Source: Cupriavidus cauae (GTDB lineage: Bacteria > Pseudomonadota > Gammaproteobacteria > Burkholderiales > Burkholderiaceae). From it: a DNA stretch of 64,000 bases. A program made the translations under genes and the position numbers. The DNA lies in the NCBI RefSeq assembly GCF_008632125.1, contig NZ_VWRN01000035.1, positions 1-64,000 on the forward strand. The letters run 5' to 3'. Below are positions 40,264 to 49,350 of this stretch, in pieces. The notes below the pieces were generated by a model that saw only the letters and a program-made list of their open reading frames with translations, ran no database searches and had not been told where the DNA came from. How positions within the stretch are numbered: the first letter of the stretch is position 1; every line of letters starts with the position of its first letter.

Positions 40264-41163
40264 ATGTCCGCTACCGATCGCGCCAATACCGCCAATACCG
40301 CCAATACGGCCAATACGGCCAATACGGCCAACACCGGCGATACCGCCAGTCCGCTCGATAGCCGCGGCGCCGCCGCGCTCACCGTCGAACGCGTCCGCCA
40401 TCCGCTGAAGTTCCGCCACATCCAGGTGGTCCGCACGCAGCGGCTCTCACCGGCGCTGCTGCGCGTGACCTTCACCGGCGACGACCTCGCCGACTTCGTC
40501 TCGGCCTCGTTCGACGACCACATCAAGGTGTTCCTGCCCGCGCCCGGACAGCAGCGCCCGGTGCTGCCCGAGATGGGACCCGACGGTCCGATGTTCCCCG
40601 AGGGACAGCCGCGCCCGATCGCGCGCGACTACACGCCGCGCCGCTACGACGCCGCGACGCGCGAGCTCGATATCGAATTCGTGCTGCACGGCGACGGTCC
40701 CGGCGCCAGCTGGGCGGCGCAGGCGCAGCCGGGCCAATGGCTGGGCATCGGCGGGCCGCGCGGTTCCTTCGTGATCCCGTCGGCGTTCGACTGGCACCTG
40801 CTGATCGGCGACGAAGCGGCGCTGCCCGCGATCGCCCGCCGTCTCGAGGAATTGCCCGCCGGCAAGCGCGTGGTGGTCGTGGTCCAGGTCGAGGATCGCG
40901 AGGCGCGTCTCGATCTGCGCAGCAATGCCGACTGCGAACTGCATTGGCTGTATCGCGCCGAAGGTGACGAATTGCTGACGACGCTGCGCCGGCTGGAATT
41001 GCCGGCCGGAGAGGGCTATGTCTGGGCCGCCGGCGAAGCCGCCGAGATGCGCGCGGTGCGCGCTTGCCTGGTTGACGAGCGCGGCATCGACAAGCGCCGC
41101 ATCCGCGCGTCGGCCTACTGGAAGCACGGCGCGGTCGGCGTGCACGAGACGCTCGACGACTGA
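40264..41163 (+). CDS. Siderophore-interacting protein, ferric-chelate reductase (YqjH/ViuB-like)
   Basis: 299-aa FAD-dependent reductase of the SIP family. The FAD-binding arm is RDYTPRRYD (residues 121-129) and ASAYWKHGAVG near the C-terminus is the conserved NAD(P)H-side motif. Family regions GPRGSFVIP and LIGDEAALPAIARRLEEL are clear. Members release iron from siderophores in the cytosol. Residues 6-24 are Asn-Thr-Ala repeats coded by 9-bp units and are not part of the family. Translated just after the PadR gene, as in the yqjI-yqjH arrangement. Confidence 0.9.
   Translation: MSATDRANTANTANTANTANTANTGDTASPLDSRGAAALTVERVRHPLKFRHIQVVRTQRLSPALLRVTFTGDDLADFVSASFDDHIKVFLPAPGQQRPVLPEMGPDGPMFPEGQPRPIARDYTPRRYDAATRELDIEFVLHGDGPGASWAAQAQPGQWLGIGGPRGSFVIPSAFDWHLLIGDEAALPAIARRLEELPAGKRVVVVVQVEDREARLDLRSNADCELHWLYRAEGDELLTTLRRLELPAGEGYVWAAGEAAEMRAVRACLVDERGIDKRRIRASAYWKHGAVGVHETLDD
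40279..40336 (+). repeat. 9-bp in-frame repeats in the SIP N-terminus
   Basis: About six 9-bp units (GCCAATACC then GCCAATACG) encode an Asn-Thr-Ala tail at the N-terminus of the reductase. Highly regular, suggesting recent growth. Confidence 0.9.
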
Positions 41164-41193
41164 GCCCCGCGCAGGGCTGGGGCGCTCCGGCTC
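41162..41193. terminator. Possible bidirectional hairpin between convergent genes
   Basis: AGCCC (41163-41167)/GGGCT (41174-41178) and the outer GAGCC (41162-41166)/GGCTC (41189-41193) can form alternative stems in the 28-bp gap between the reductase gene and the small membrane-protein gene. No U-run; weak evidence. Confidence 0.35.
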
Positions 41194-41476
41194 AGTGCGA
41201 GCCGGCGTGTCCGCTCTGACGATGGAACTGCGTATGCCGGTAGAGCCCGTACAGGCTGGTCGCGGTGAAGCCGAGCTGCTGCACGAACAGGCCATAGGTG
41301 CCGGTCACCAGCGCGAACACGCTCCACACGATGTTCGAGCACAGGTACGAAATCCAGCCCCAGCGCGACGCCTTGTTGTGCAGCGCCACCAGCAGCGAGC
41401 CGCTCATCGCGAGCGCGCAGCCCGACCATTCCAGACCATTGAGCACCATCGGCAGTTGAGCGGCAGCGAGATCCAT
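41192..41476 (-). CDS. Small integral membrane protein
   Basis: 94-aa protein with three hydrophobic helices (LPMVLNGLEWSGCALAMSGSLLVAL, WGWISYLCSNIVWSVFALVTG, LFVQQLGFTATSLYGLYR). The tail is His-rich (RHTQFHRQSGHAGSH). AAGGAGA sits 9 bases before the ATG at 41476, preceded by an eight-A run. The last helix region resembles the C-terminus of PnuC-type transporters, but the protein is far too small for that family; function unknown. Confidence 0.7.
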   Translation of the reverse strand: MDLAAAQLPMVLNGLEWSGCALAMSGSLLVALHNKASRWGWISYLCSNIVWSVFALVTGTYGLFVQQLGFTATSLYGLYRHTQFHRQSGHAGSH

Positions 41477-41735
41477 CGCGCTATGTCTCCTTTTTTTTGT
41501 GTTCAAGTTTTGCATACAAAGCGTAGGCGGAGCTTACCGCCGAAGCGCGGCGCGAGCAAGAGGGGAGAAACGCTCGGCACAAGCTGCGGCGCCCCAGCGG
41601 GCCGATGAGAGCGTCATCGCGTTTGCGCGATAGCCGTGGACGCGCGCCCGTAACCCGATTAACATCGTTGCCGGCGGCACTGACAACCGCCAACGTCGCT
41701 CGGACGGTTCCGGGCGCTTACGTACAAGGACAACC

Positions 41736-43007
41736 ATGTCAGCCATTCCGGCATCCCCGGGCTCGAGCACTTCGGGCCAGCGCCGCTTCGCGCGCATCGA
41801 TCGTCTTCCCCCCTACGTCTTCAATATCACCGCCGAGCTCAAGATGGCCGCGCGCCGTCGCGGCGAGGACATCATCGACATGAGCATGGGCAACCCCGAT
41901 GGCGCGACGCCCGCGCATATCGTGGCCAAGCTGACCGAGGCGGCGCAGCGCCCCAATACCCACGGCTATTCGACCTCGCGCGGCATCCCGCGGCTGCGGC
42001 GCGCGATCTCGCACTGGTATCGCGAGCGCTACGACGTCGAGATTGATCCGGAACGCGAGGCCATCGTGACGATCGGCTCGAAGGAGGGGCTGTCGCATCT
42101 GATGCTGGCCACGCTCGATCGCGGCGACACCGTGCTGGTGCCGGACCCGAGCTATCCGATTCACATCTATGGGGCGGTGATCGCCGGCGCCGATATCCGC
42201 TCGGTGCCGCTGATTCCGGGCGTCGACTTCTTCGCCGAGCTCGAGCGCGCGATCCGCGGCAGCTATCCGAAGCCCAAGATGATCGTGCTGGGCTTTCCGT
42301 CCAACCCGACCGCGCAATGCGTCGAGCTCGATTTCTTCGAGCGCGTGATCGCGCTGGCGCGCAAGCACGACATCCTGGTCGTGCATGACCTGGCCTATGC
42401 CGACATCGTCTTCGACGGCTGGAAGGCGCCGTCGATCCTGCAGGTGCCGGGCGCCAAGGAGATCGCGGTGGAGTTCTTCACGCTGTCCAAGAGCTACAAC
42501 ATGGCCGGCTGGCGCATCGGCTTCATGGCCGGCAACGCCGACCTGGTGACGGCGCTGGCGCGCATCAAGAGCTATCACGACTACGGCACCTTCACGCCGC
42601 TGCAGATCGCCGCGATCGCCGCGCTCGAAGGCGACCAGCAGTGCGTGCGCGAGATCGCCGCGCAATACCAGTCGCGCCGCGACGTGTTGGCGCGCGGCCT
42701 GAACGAAGCCGGCTGGCCGGTGGAGCTGCCGAAGGCGTCGATGTATATCTGGGCGCGGATTCCCGAACCGTATCGCGCGCTGGGCTCGCTGGAGTTCGCC
42801 AAGCAGCTGCTGGAGAAGGCCAAGGTCTCGGTATCGCCGGGCATCGGCTTCGGCGACTTCGGCGACGACTACGTTCGCTTCGCGCTGATCGAGAACGAAT
42901 CGCGCATTCGGCAGGCGGTGCGGGGCATCAAGGCGATGTTCCGCGCCGATGGGCTGGTCGCGCCGGCCGCGCATGAGCCGGCGCGCGGGGGCGGGGCGAA
43001 GGGGTAG
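41736..43007 (+). CDS. alaC: Alanine aminotransferase AlaC-type (class I/II PLP aminotransferase)
   Basis: 423-aa fold-type I aminotransferase. The N-terminal [39 protein letters not shown] is typical of AlaC. The PLP lysine is in [15 protein letters not shown] (Lys near residue 252), with [10 protein letters not shown] and [13 protein letters not shown] before it. It should interconvert alanine and pyruvate with glutamate/2-oxoglutarate. The last 15 residues are a low-complexity tail. It is transcribed alone; an AGGACAA sequence precedes the ATG. Gap 41477-41735 upstream holds no supported gene. Confidence 0.9.
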   Translation: MSAIPASPGSSTSGQRRFARIDRLPPYVFNITAELKMAARRRGEDIIDMSMGNPDGATPAHIVAKLTEAAQRPNTHGYSTSRGIPRLRRAISHWYRERYDVEIDPEREAIVTIGSKEGLSHLMLATLDRGDTVLVPDPSYPIHIYGAVIAGADIRSVPLIPGVDFFAELERAIRGSYPKPKMIVLGFPSNPTAQCVELDFFERVIALARKHDILVVHDLAYADIVFDGWKAPSILQVPGAKEIAVEFFTLSKSYNMAGWRIGFMAGNADLVTALARIKSYHDYGTFTPLQIAAIAALEGDQQCVREIAAQYQSRRDVLARGLNEAGWPVELPKASMYIWARIPEPYRALGSLEFAKQLLEKAKVSVSPGIGFGDFGDDYVRFALIENESRIRQAVRGIKAMFRADGLVAPAAHEPARGGGAKG

Positions 43008-43034
43008 GTCGTCGCGCCCGCGCGAGCGGGGGAA

Positions 43035-44405
43035 TCAGCAAGTCAAGGCGGGCGATGCCAACGGGTGCCGCTCCCCTTGCCACGGCGATACGAAGAACCG
43101 GCGTACCGCATCGGGATCGACCTCGTCATGGCTGCCGACCCGCCAGTGCGGGGTCTGGTCCTTGTCGACGATCAGCGCGCGCACGCCCTCGATGAAATCG
43201 CCGTCGGTGAAGGCGTGGCAGACCACGTCGAGCTCCATGCGAAAGCAGTCGGCCAGGTCCAGCCGGCGGCCGCGCAGCAGCAGTTCGCGCGTGACCGCCG
43301 TCATCAGGGGCGAGCGCCCGCGCAGCAGCATGGCGGTCTTGGCGGCCCATTCGGCCCATTCGGCCCTTTCGGGACCATCGGAGCCACCGGTGCGGTCGGC
43401 GTCATCGGCTCGGTCGGCACCATCGGCTCGGTCGGCGCCATCAGCTCGGTTGGCCCGGTCGGCTCGGTCGGCCCGGTCGGCTTGGTCGGCGCGATCAGCT
43501 CGGTCGGCCCGGTCGGCGCGCTCCGCCCGGTCCGTGCAGCAGGCATCCTGCTCGCCCGCGAGCCCCTGCAGGATCGCCGCCGGCGTCGCGTCGGCGCGGA
43601 AATGCCGCAGCAGGGCGGGCAGGACCTTCAGCAGCGGGGCGTCGGCCGCGGTGACCGGCGATGCGGGGACCAGCGCGCGGCGCAGGGTTGCGAGCACCGT
43701 GTCGCCGTTGCCGGGCCAGGCGCAGCCGGACCAGTCGATGCTGGCCAGCGTCGCCTCCAAGTCCGCCAAGGCGGCGCTGTCGACCGCGACATCCGCGAGC
43801 CCGCACAGCAGCGTGTCGGCCGCGCCGAGCGTCACCCCGGTCAGGCCCACATAGAGCGCCAGCTCGGGCGTCATGCGCGACAGGAAGTGGCTGGCGCCGA
43901 CATCGGGCACCAGGCCGATGCCGGTCTCCGGCATCGCGACGCGCGCGCGTTCGGTGACGATGCGCAGCCGCGCGGCCTGCGCCAGCCCCATGCCGCCGCC
44001 CATCACAATGCCGTCCATCAGCGCGACCACCGGCTTGGGATAGCGGTGCAGTTCGAAATCGAGCTGGTATTCGTCGACGAAGAAGCGGCGGTACAGCGGT
44101 TCGCCATCGTTGCCGCCACGCCCCGCCATGTCGTCGCGATAACTGTCGTACAGCGCGCGGATATCGCCACCGGCGCAGAACGCCTTGTCGCCTGCGCCGC
44201 GCAGCACCACGGCGACGACATCGTCCCGCGATGCCCATTGCCGCAGTCGTTCGCGCAGCGCCAGGATCATCGGATACGACAGCGCATTGAGCTGGCGCGG
44301 CCGGTTCAGCGTGACCAGCCCGACGCGATTGATGACGTCGAAGCGGACCTCGTCTGTGCCCTTGGCATCCACCGCGTGCGGCATGGTTTCGGCCCTTGCG
44401 TTCAC
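43035..44405 (-). CDS. 3-hydroxyisobutyryl-CoA hydrolase with a repeat-expanded insert
   Basis: Crotonase-fold hydrolase of valine degradation, releasing 3-hydroxyisobutyrate from its CoA ester. The N-terminal crotonase motifs GAGDKAFCAGGDIRALY and GIVMGGGMGLAQAA are intact, and the acid/base MPETGIGLVPDVGASHFLSR region is present. The C-terminal ISP-type segment (DFIEGVRALIVDKDQTPHW) is conserved. At residues 288-343 an insert of about 50 residues, almost all Ala-Asp-Arg triplets coded by 9-bp units, enlarges the protein to 456 aa compared with the usual 350-390. The GTG at 44405 has GGAGGG upstream and overlaps the mmsB stop (GTGA); ATG 44384 is an alternative. Confidence 0.88.
   Translation of the reverse strand: MNARAETMPHAVDAKGTDEVRFDVINRVGLVTLNRPRQLNALSYPMILALRERLRQWASRDDVVAVVLRGAGDKAFCAGGDIRALYDSYRDDMAGRGGNDGEPLYRRFFVDEYQLDFELHRYPKPVVALMDGIVMGGGMGLAQAARLRIVTERARVAMPETGIGLVPDVGASHFLSRMTPELALYVGLTGVTLGAADTLLCGLADVAVDSAALADLEATLASIDWSGCAWPGNGDTVLATLRRALVPASPVTAADAPLLKVLPALLRHFRADATPAAILQGLAGEQDACCTDRAERADRADRADRADQADRADRADRANRADGADRADGADRADDADRTGGSDGPERAEWAEWAAKTAMLLRGRSPLMTAVTRELLLRGRRLDLADCFRMELDVVCHAFTDGDFIEGVRALIVDKDQTPHWRVGSHDEVDPDAVRRFFVSPWQGERHPLASPALTC
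43385..43540 (-). repeat. 9-bp in-frame array inside the HIBCH gene
   Basis: About seventeen imperfect 9-bp units (plus-strand type GGCTCGGTC, GGCCCGGTC, GGCACCATC) code Arg-Ala-Asp and Gly-Ala-Asp triplets. It is the longest coding array in the window. All changes keep the frame. Confidence 0.92.
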
Positions 44406-45316
44406 GCCGTCCCTCCATCGGCATCCAGGTATTGCCGAATCACGCCCGAGAAATCGAGCTGGCCATCGCCGCGCTGGCACATCGCCTGATACAGCTGCTG
44501 CGCCAGGGCGCCGAGGAACAGCGGCTGCCGCACCGCGCGCGCGGCATCGTTGGCCAGCCCCAGGTCCTTGAGCATCAGCTCGGCGCCGAAGCCGCCGCTG
44601 TAGCCGCGCGCGGCCGGCGCGGTGTCGATCACGCCGGGGTAGGGGTTGTAGGTGTCGGAGGACCAGCAGCGCCCGGTCGAGGTGTTGACGATGCCGGCCA
44701 GCACCGTGGTGTCGATGCCGAGCCGGGCGCCAAGCGCCATCGCCTCGGATACGCCGATCATCGAAATGCCCAGGATCAGGTTGTTGCAGATCTTCGCGAC
44801 CTGGCCCGTGCCGGTGTCGCCGCAGCGGACCACGTTCCTGCCCATGCCGGAGAGCACCGGCTGCAGCCGCTCGAACAGCGCCGCCTCGGCGCCGACCATG
44901 AAGGTCAGCGTGCCGGCCTGCGCGCCACCGGTGCCGCCGGACACCGGCGCGTCGGCGAACGGATTGCCCTGACGCGCGGCCAGCGCGGCCAGTTCGCGTA
45001 CCGTCGCCGGATCGATCGTGCTCGAATCGACCAGCGGCACGCCGGGACGCACGCCGGCCAGCACGCCGTTCTCGCCGGTGTAGACGCCGCGCACATGGGC
45101 CGCGGCCGGCAGCATCGTGATCACGATATCGGCTTCCGCGGCCGCCTGCCGCGGCGAATCGGCGCCGCTGGCGCCGGCTTCGCGCAACGCGGCCAGCGCC
45201 TGCGCGTTCAGGTCGAATACCGTCAGCGTGTGGCGGGCCTTCAGCAGGTTGCGCGCCATCGGCGCGCCCATGTTGCCCAGGCCGATGAAGGCGATATGCA
45301 TCGAGGTCTGCTGCAT
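44402..45316 (-). CDS. mmsB: MmsB, 3-hydroxyisobutyrate dehydrogenase
   Basis: 304-aa NAD-dependent dehydrogenase of valine catabolism. The nucleotide motif IAFIGLGNMGAPMARNLL is at residues 8-25, the catalytic region DAPVSGGTGGAQAGTL near residue 122, the catalytic Lys in GQVAKICNNLILG near residue 174, and the C-terminal GGFGAELMLKDLGLA. The start at 45316 (MQQTSMHIAF) or 45301 (MHIAF) are both possible; the first has a GAGG-type site. Its stop overlaps the start of the hydrolase gene. Confidence 0.93.
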   Translation of the reverse strand: MQQTSMHIAFIGLGNMGAPMARNLLKARHTLTVFDLNAQALAALREAGASGADSPRQAAAEADIVITMLPAAAHVRGVYTGENGVLAGVRPGVPLVDSSTIDPATVRELAALAARQGNPFADAPVSGGTGGAQAGTLTFMVGAEAALFERLQPVLSGMGRNVVRCGDTGTGQVAKICNNLILGISMIGVSEAMALGARLGIDTTVLAGIVNTSTGRCWSSDTYNPYPGVIDTAPAARGYSGGFGAELMLKDLGLANDAARAVRQPLFLGALAQQLYQAMCQRGDGQLDFSGVIRQYLDADGGTA

Positions 45317-45341
45317 CGAGGTCTCCTGTGCGTTGCCGGTT

Positions 45342-46865
45342 TCAGCGCAGCGCGATGGTGGTATTGACGCCCTGGTTGACGGTCTCGTCATCGAACCAGC
45401 GTGCCGTCACGGTCTTGGTCTGCGTGTAGAACTGCACCACCTGCTTGCCGTAGGGGCCGAGGTCGCCCAGCTTCGAGCCGCGCGAGCCGGTGAAGCTGAA
45501 ATACGGCACGGGCACCGGAATCGGGATATTGATGCCGACCTGGCCGACGTCGATCTCGCTCTGGAACTTGCGCGCCGCGGCGCCGCTCTGCGTGAACACG
45601 CCGGTGCCGTTGCCGAAGGGGTTGCGGTTGACCAGCGCGATCGCCTCGTCGAGCGTGTCGACGCCGATCACCACCAGCACCGGCCCGAAGATCTCCTGCG
45701 TGTAGATCGACATCTCGGTGGTGACGTCGGTAAATACGGTGGGCCCGATGAAGTTGCCGTCCGGATAGCCCGGCACGCTCACCTCGCGGCCATCGAGCGC
45801 GAGCGTCGCGCCTTCCTTCACGCCGGCCTCGATCAGGCCCAGGATGCGCTGCTTCGCCGCGACCGACACCACCGGTCCGACATCGGTGCCGGGCTCGGCA
45901 CCGGCGCCGACCTTCAGCGTGCGGGCCTTGGCGATCAGCTCGGGCACCCAGTCGCGTGCCGCGCCGACCAGCACCGCCACCGACGTCGCCATGCAGCGCT
46001 GGCCCGCCGCGCCGAAGGCGGCGCCAACCAGCGCGTTCAGCGTCTGCTCCTTGTGCGCGTCGGGCAAGACCACGGCATGGTTCTTGGCGCCCATCATCGA
46101 CTGCACGCGCTTGCCGTGGCTGCCGGCCAGGTTGTAGACGTGGGTGCCGACCGCGGTCGAGCCGACGAAGGACACTGCCTTGACATCGGGATGCGTGCAC
46201 AGCGCGTCGACCACGTCCTTTGCGCCATGCACGACGTTCAGCACGCCGGGCGGCACGCCCGCTTCGAGCGCGAGCGCCACCAGGTCCATCGTCGACAGCG
46301 GGTCCTGCTCGGAGGGCTTGAGCACGAAGGTATTGCCGCAGACGATCGCCATCGGGAACATCCACAGCGGAATCATGGCCGGGAAATTGAACGGCGTGAT
46401 GCCGACGCACACGCCGATCGGCTGCTGCAGCGTGTAGGTGTCCACGGTCGCCGCCACGTTCTCCGCAAAGCCGCCTTGCTGCAGCGTGCCGATCGAGGCG
46501 GCGTGCTCGACCACCTCGAGGCCGCGGAAGATGTCGCCCTCGGCGTCGGACAGCGTCTTGCCCTGCTCGGCGGTCAGCATCGCGGCGATGCGCTTGCTGT
46601 GCTCGCGGATCAGCGCCTGGTACTTCAGCATGATGCGCAGCCGCGCGCCGATCGGCGTATGGCGCCAGCTGGCGAAGGCGCGCTGCGCCGCGCCGACGGC
46701 GGCGTCGACCTCGGCCTGCGTGGCCAGCGGCACGCGCGCCAGCACCTGCTGCGTGGCCGGATTGACGACCTGGCGGTATTCGGTGGCGGCCGATTCGACC
46801 CATTCGCCGTTGATCAGCAGCTTGACTGTCGGAATCGCGGTGTCGGTGGCGGGCTGTGTGGTCAT
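45342..46865 (-). CDS. mmsA: MmsA, CoA-acylating methylmalonate-semialdehyde dehydrogenase
   Basis: 507-aa aldehyde dehydrogenase. The catalytic Cys is in AAGQRCMA; ITPFNFPAMIPLWMFPMAIVCGNTFVLKPSEQDP and the C-terminal PYFSFTGSRGSKLGDLGPYGKQVVQFYTQTKTVTARWF are diagnostic of MmsA. It turns methylmalonate semialdehyde plus CoA and NAD into propionyl-CoA. It sits 25 bp before mmsB on the same strand. Full length. Confidence 0.95.
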   Translation of the reverse strand: MTTQPATDTAIPTVKLLINGEWVESAATEYRQVVNPATQQVLARVPLATQAEVDAAVGAAQRAFASWRHTPIGARLRIMLKYQALIREHSKRIAAMLTAEQGKTLSDAEGDIFRGLEVVEHAASIGTLQQGGFAENVAATVDTYTLQQPIGVCVGITPFNFPAMIPLWMFPMAIVCGNTFVLKPSEQDPLSTMDLVALALEAGVPPGVLNVVHGAKDVVDALCTHPDVKAVSFVGSTAVGTHVYNLAGSHGKRVQSMMGAKNHAVVLPDAHKEQTLNALVGAAFGAAGQRCMATSVAVLVGAARDWVPELIAKARTLKVGAGAEPGTDVGPVVSVAAKQRILGLIEAGVKEGATLALDGREVSVPGYPDGNFIGPTVFTDVTTEMSIYTQEIFGPVLVVIGVDTLDEAIALVNRNPFGNGTGVFTQSGAAARKFQSEIDVGQVGINIPIPVPVPYFSFTGSRGSKLGDLGPYGKQVVQFYTQTKTVTARWFDDETVNQGVNTTIALR

Positions 46866-46920
46866 GGTGTCTCCATCGTTTGTCTGGTCGTGCAAGTCGT
46901 CAGGAAAGGCGAGGCGCGAA

Positions 46921-48054
46921 CTACAGCGAGCGGGCGATCAGCATCCGCTGGATCTCGCTGGTGCCTTCGTAGATCTGGGTGATGCGCGCGTCCCGGTAGT
47001 GCCGCTCGACCGGGTAGTCCTCGAGGTAGCCGTAGCCGCCATGGATCTGCAGCGCCTTGGAGCAGACCCGTTCGGCCAGTTCCGACGCATACAGCTTGGC
47101 CTGCGAGGCTTCGGACAGGCAGGGCTGGCCGTCGCTGCGCATGCGCGCGGCGCGATGCACCAGCAGGCGCGCCGCGTTCAGCTCGGTCGCCATGTCGGCC
47201 AGCATGTTGGCGATCGGCGCATGCTCGCGCAGCGGCCGGCCGAACTGCACCCGTTCGCCGGCATAGCGGCAGGCGGCATCGAAGGCCGAGCGCGCGATGC
47301 CGATCGCCTGCGCGGCGATGCCGATGCGGCCGCCTTCGAGATTCGACAGCGCAATGCGCAGGCCCTCGCCGGTGTCGCCGAGCAGCGCGTCGTGCGGCAC
47401 GACGCAGTCCTCCAGCGTGATCGCACAGGTGTCCGAAGCACGGATGCCGAGCTTCTTCTCGGGGGCATGGACGTGAAAGCCCGGCGTGTCGGTCGGAACG
47501 AGGAAAGCAGACAATCCGCGCTTGCCGCGCTCCGGTTCGGTCGCGGCGAAGACGATGGCGATGCCGGCGCGCTGGCCGTTGGTGACGAACTGCTTGTTGC
47601 CCGACAGGACCCAGCCGTCGTCGGTCGGCCGCGCGCGCGTGCGCAGGTTGTGCGCCTCGGAGCCGGCCTGCGGCTCGGTCAGGCAGAACGCGCCGATCAG
47701 CTCGCCGCTGGCCAGCGCCGGCAGATAACGCTGCTTCTGCGCCTCGCTGCCGTAGTGCAGGATCGGGCCGCAGCCGACCGAGCTGTGCACGCTCATCAGC
47801 GTCGCGCAGGCCGCGCAGCCGGCGGCGATCTCCTCGATCGCCAGCGCGTAGGCGATGTAGTCGGTATAGGTGCCGCCCCATTGCTCGGGCACGATCATGC
47901 CGAGCAGACCGAGCGCGCCCATCTCGGCGACGATCTCGTCGGGCAGTTGGCCGCTGCGGTCCCATTGCGCGGCGTTGGGCTTGAGCCGTTCCTCGGCGAA
48001 GGCGCGCGCGGTGTCGCGGATCATGCGTTGCTGCTCGGTGTATTCGCTGTACAT
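46921..48054 (-). CDS. Acyl-CoA dehydrogenase, probably isobutyryl-CoA dehydrogenase
   Basis: 377-aa FAD acyl-CoA dehydrogenase. ACAD signatures [14 protein letters not shown] and [38 protein letters not shown] are complete, with the catalytic Glu in YEGTSEIQR. First gene of the unit with mmsA, mmsB and the hydrolase, so oxidation of isobutyryl-CoA to methacrylyl-CoA is the most likely job. No separate enoyl-CoA hydratase is present in this operon. Divergent from the AraC gene; 235 bp apart. Confidence 0.9.
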   Translation of the reverse strand: MYSEYTEQQRMIRDTARAFAEERLKPNAAQWDRSGQLPDEIVAEMGALGLLGMIVPEQWGGTYTDYIAYALAIEEIAAGCAACATLMSVHSSVGCGPILHYGSEAQKQRYLPALASGELIGAFCLTEPQAGSEAHNLRTRARPTDDGWVLSGNKQFVTNGQRAGIAIVFAATEPERGKRGLSAFLVPTDTPGFHVHAPEKKLGIRASDTCAITLEDCVVPHDALLGDTGEGLRIALSNLEGGRIGIAAQAIGIARSAFDAACRYAGERVQFGRPLREHAPIANMLADMATELNAARLLVHRAARMRSDGQPCLSEASQAKLYASELAERVCSKALQIHGGYGYLEDYPVERHYRDARITQIYEGTSEIQRMLIARSL

Positions 48055-48290
48055 GGCGCTGTGGTCGCGTGGTTGCGGGGTCGTCGTGGTGCGTCGTCGT
48101 GGTGCGGTCGTGGAATGACGGCAGTGTAGAAAGGCGATGCCGGCGCGCGCTATGCCAAAATCCGCCAACTGTGCTGAACTGATTTGCCACTGCCCGCCGC
48201 TTGCCGTGACGGCGGCAGCCGGCATCCCGACCACCTTACGGATCGTCTCCATGCCTTTGCTGTTGCGTCCCGTTACTGCCTCGCGTGCCG

Positions 48291-49328
48291 ATGGAAAAAG
48301 GTAGCGTCGCGATCTGCTTTGTCCACCATGCGATTTCCGGGCTGCGCTCGCGCGGCATCGATCCGGAGCCGGTGCTGCGCGCCGCCGGTATCGCGCCGGC
48401 GATGCTGGCGGTCGCGCAGGCGCGCGTGTCCGCGGCGAGCTACAGCGGGCTGTGGCTGGCGGTATCGGCGGCGCTTGGCGACGAGTTCTTCGGTCAGGAC
48501 TCGCGCGCGATGAAGCCCGGCAGCTTCGCGCTGCTGTGCCATGCGGTGGCCGGCAGCCGCACCGTGGGGCAGGGGCTCGACCGCGTCGCGCGCGGCTTCG
48601 GCCTGCTGCTCGACGATATCGGCGTGCAGCTGCTGCGCCGCTACGATGGCGACGCGCCCGGCGCCGGCCCCGAGCGCGCCGCGCTGGTGCTGACCGAGCC
48701 ATCGCGCCGCCACCCCGGCGTGTTCGCGCAGGAGACGCTGCTGATCATGCTGCACGGGCTGATGTGCTGGCTGGCGCGGCGGCGCGTGCCGGTGCGGCTG
48801 GCCGCCTTCCGCTATCCCGAGCCCGACTACAGCGCCGAGTACCGTGTCATGTATTCGCGCCAGCTCGCGTTCGATGCGCCTTGCTCCGCGCTGATCTTCG
48901 ACGCCGCGTGGCTGGAACATCCAGTGCGGCACGACGAGCGCAGCGTCAAGGCCTTCCTGCGCGACGCGCCCCATAACGTGGTGGTCAAGTACTCGGACCG
49001 CAGCAGCGTGGTGGCGCGCGTGCGCCGGCTGCTGCGGCAGTCGCGGCCGGATGCGTGGCCGACCTTCGAGGCGCTGGCGGCGGCGCTGCATCTGTCGGCC
49101 TCGTCGCTGCGGCGCAGGCTGATGGAAGAGGGCGCCACCTATCAGCAGCTGAAGGACGAATTGCGGCGCGACCTGGCGATCGAGGCGCTCAGTCATACCG
49201 ACTTGCCGATCACCGAGATCGCCGCCGAGATGGGGTTTGCCGAGCCCGGCGCCTTCCATCGGGCGTTCCGGCGCTGGACCGGGCTGCGGCCCGGGGTTTA
49301 TCGCGGCATGCATGCCGCCGCGGACTGA
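48291..49328 (+). CDS. AraC-family regulator, likely controlling valine catabolism
   Basis: 345-aa regulator of the arabinose-binding-domain-like (OruR/ArgR-type) AraC group. The N-terminal region ([25 protein letters not shown]...) and C-terminal HTH pair ([74 protein letters not shown]) are complete. The ATG at 48291 is preferred over the GTG at 48285. It faces away from the acyl-CoA dehydrogenase gene, the usual position for an activator of that operon (inference). The gap contains a 13-bp double repeat near 48080-48110. Confidence 0.88.
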   Translation: MEKGSVAICFVHHAISGLRSRGIDPEPVLRAAGIAPAMLAVAQARVSAASYSGLWLAVSAALGDEFFGQDSRAMKPGSFALLCHAVAGSRTVGQGLDRVARGFGLLLDDIGVQLLRRYDGDAPGAGPERAALVLTEPSRRHPGVFAQETLLIMLHGLMCWLARRRVPVRLAAFRYPEPDYSAEYRVMYSRQLAFDAPCSALIFDAAWLEHPVRHDERSVKAFLRDAPHNVVVKYSDRSSVVARVRRLLRQSRPDAWPTFEALAAALHLSASSLRRRLMEEGATYQQLKDELRRDLAIEALSHTDLPITEIAAEMGFAEPGAFHRAFRRWTGLRPGVYRGMHAAAD

Positions 49329-49350
49329 GGGCGCGGCGCGGCGGACGGGA

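Noticed and set aside
41481..41693. 70-codon minus-strand frame upstream of alaC
   Set aside because: No ribosome site, no domain, biased composition and position inside the alaC control region.
43017..43030. CCCGC-GCGA-GCGGG hairpin between alaC and the hydrolase gene as a terminator
   Set aside because: Only a 5-bp stem with no U-run; too common in such GC-rich DNA to call.
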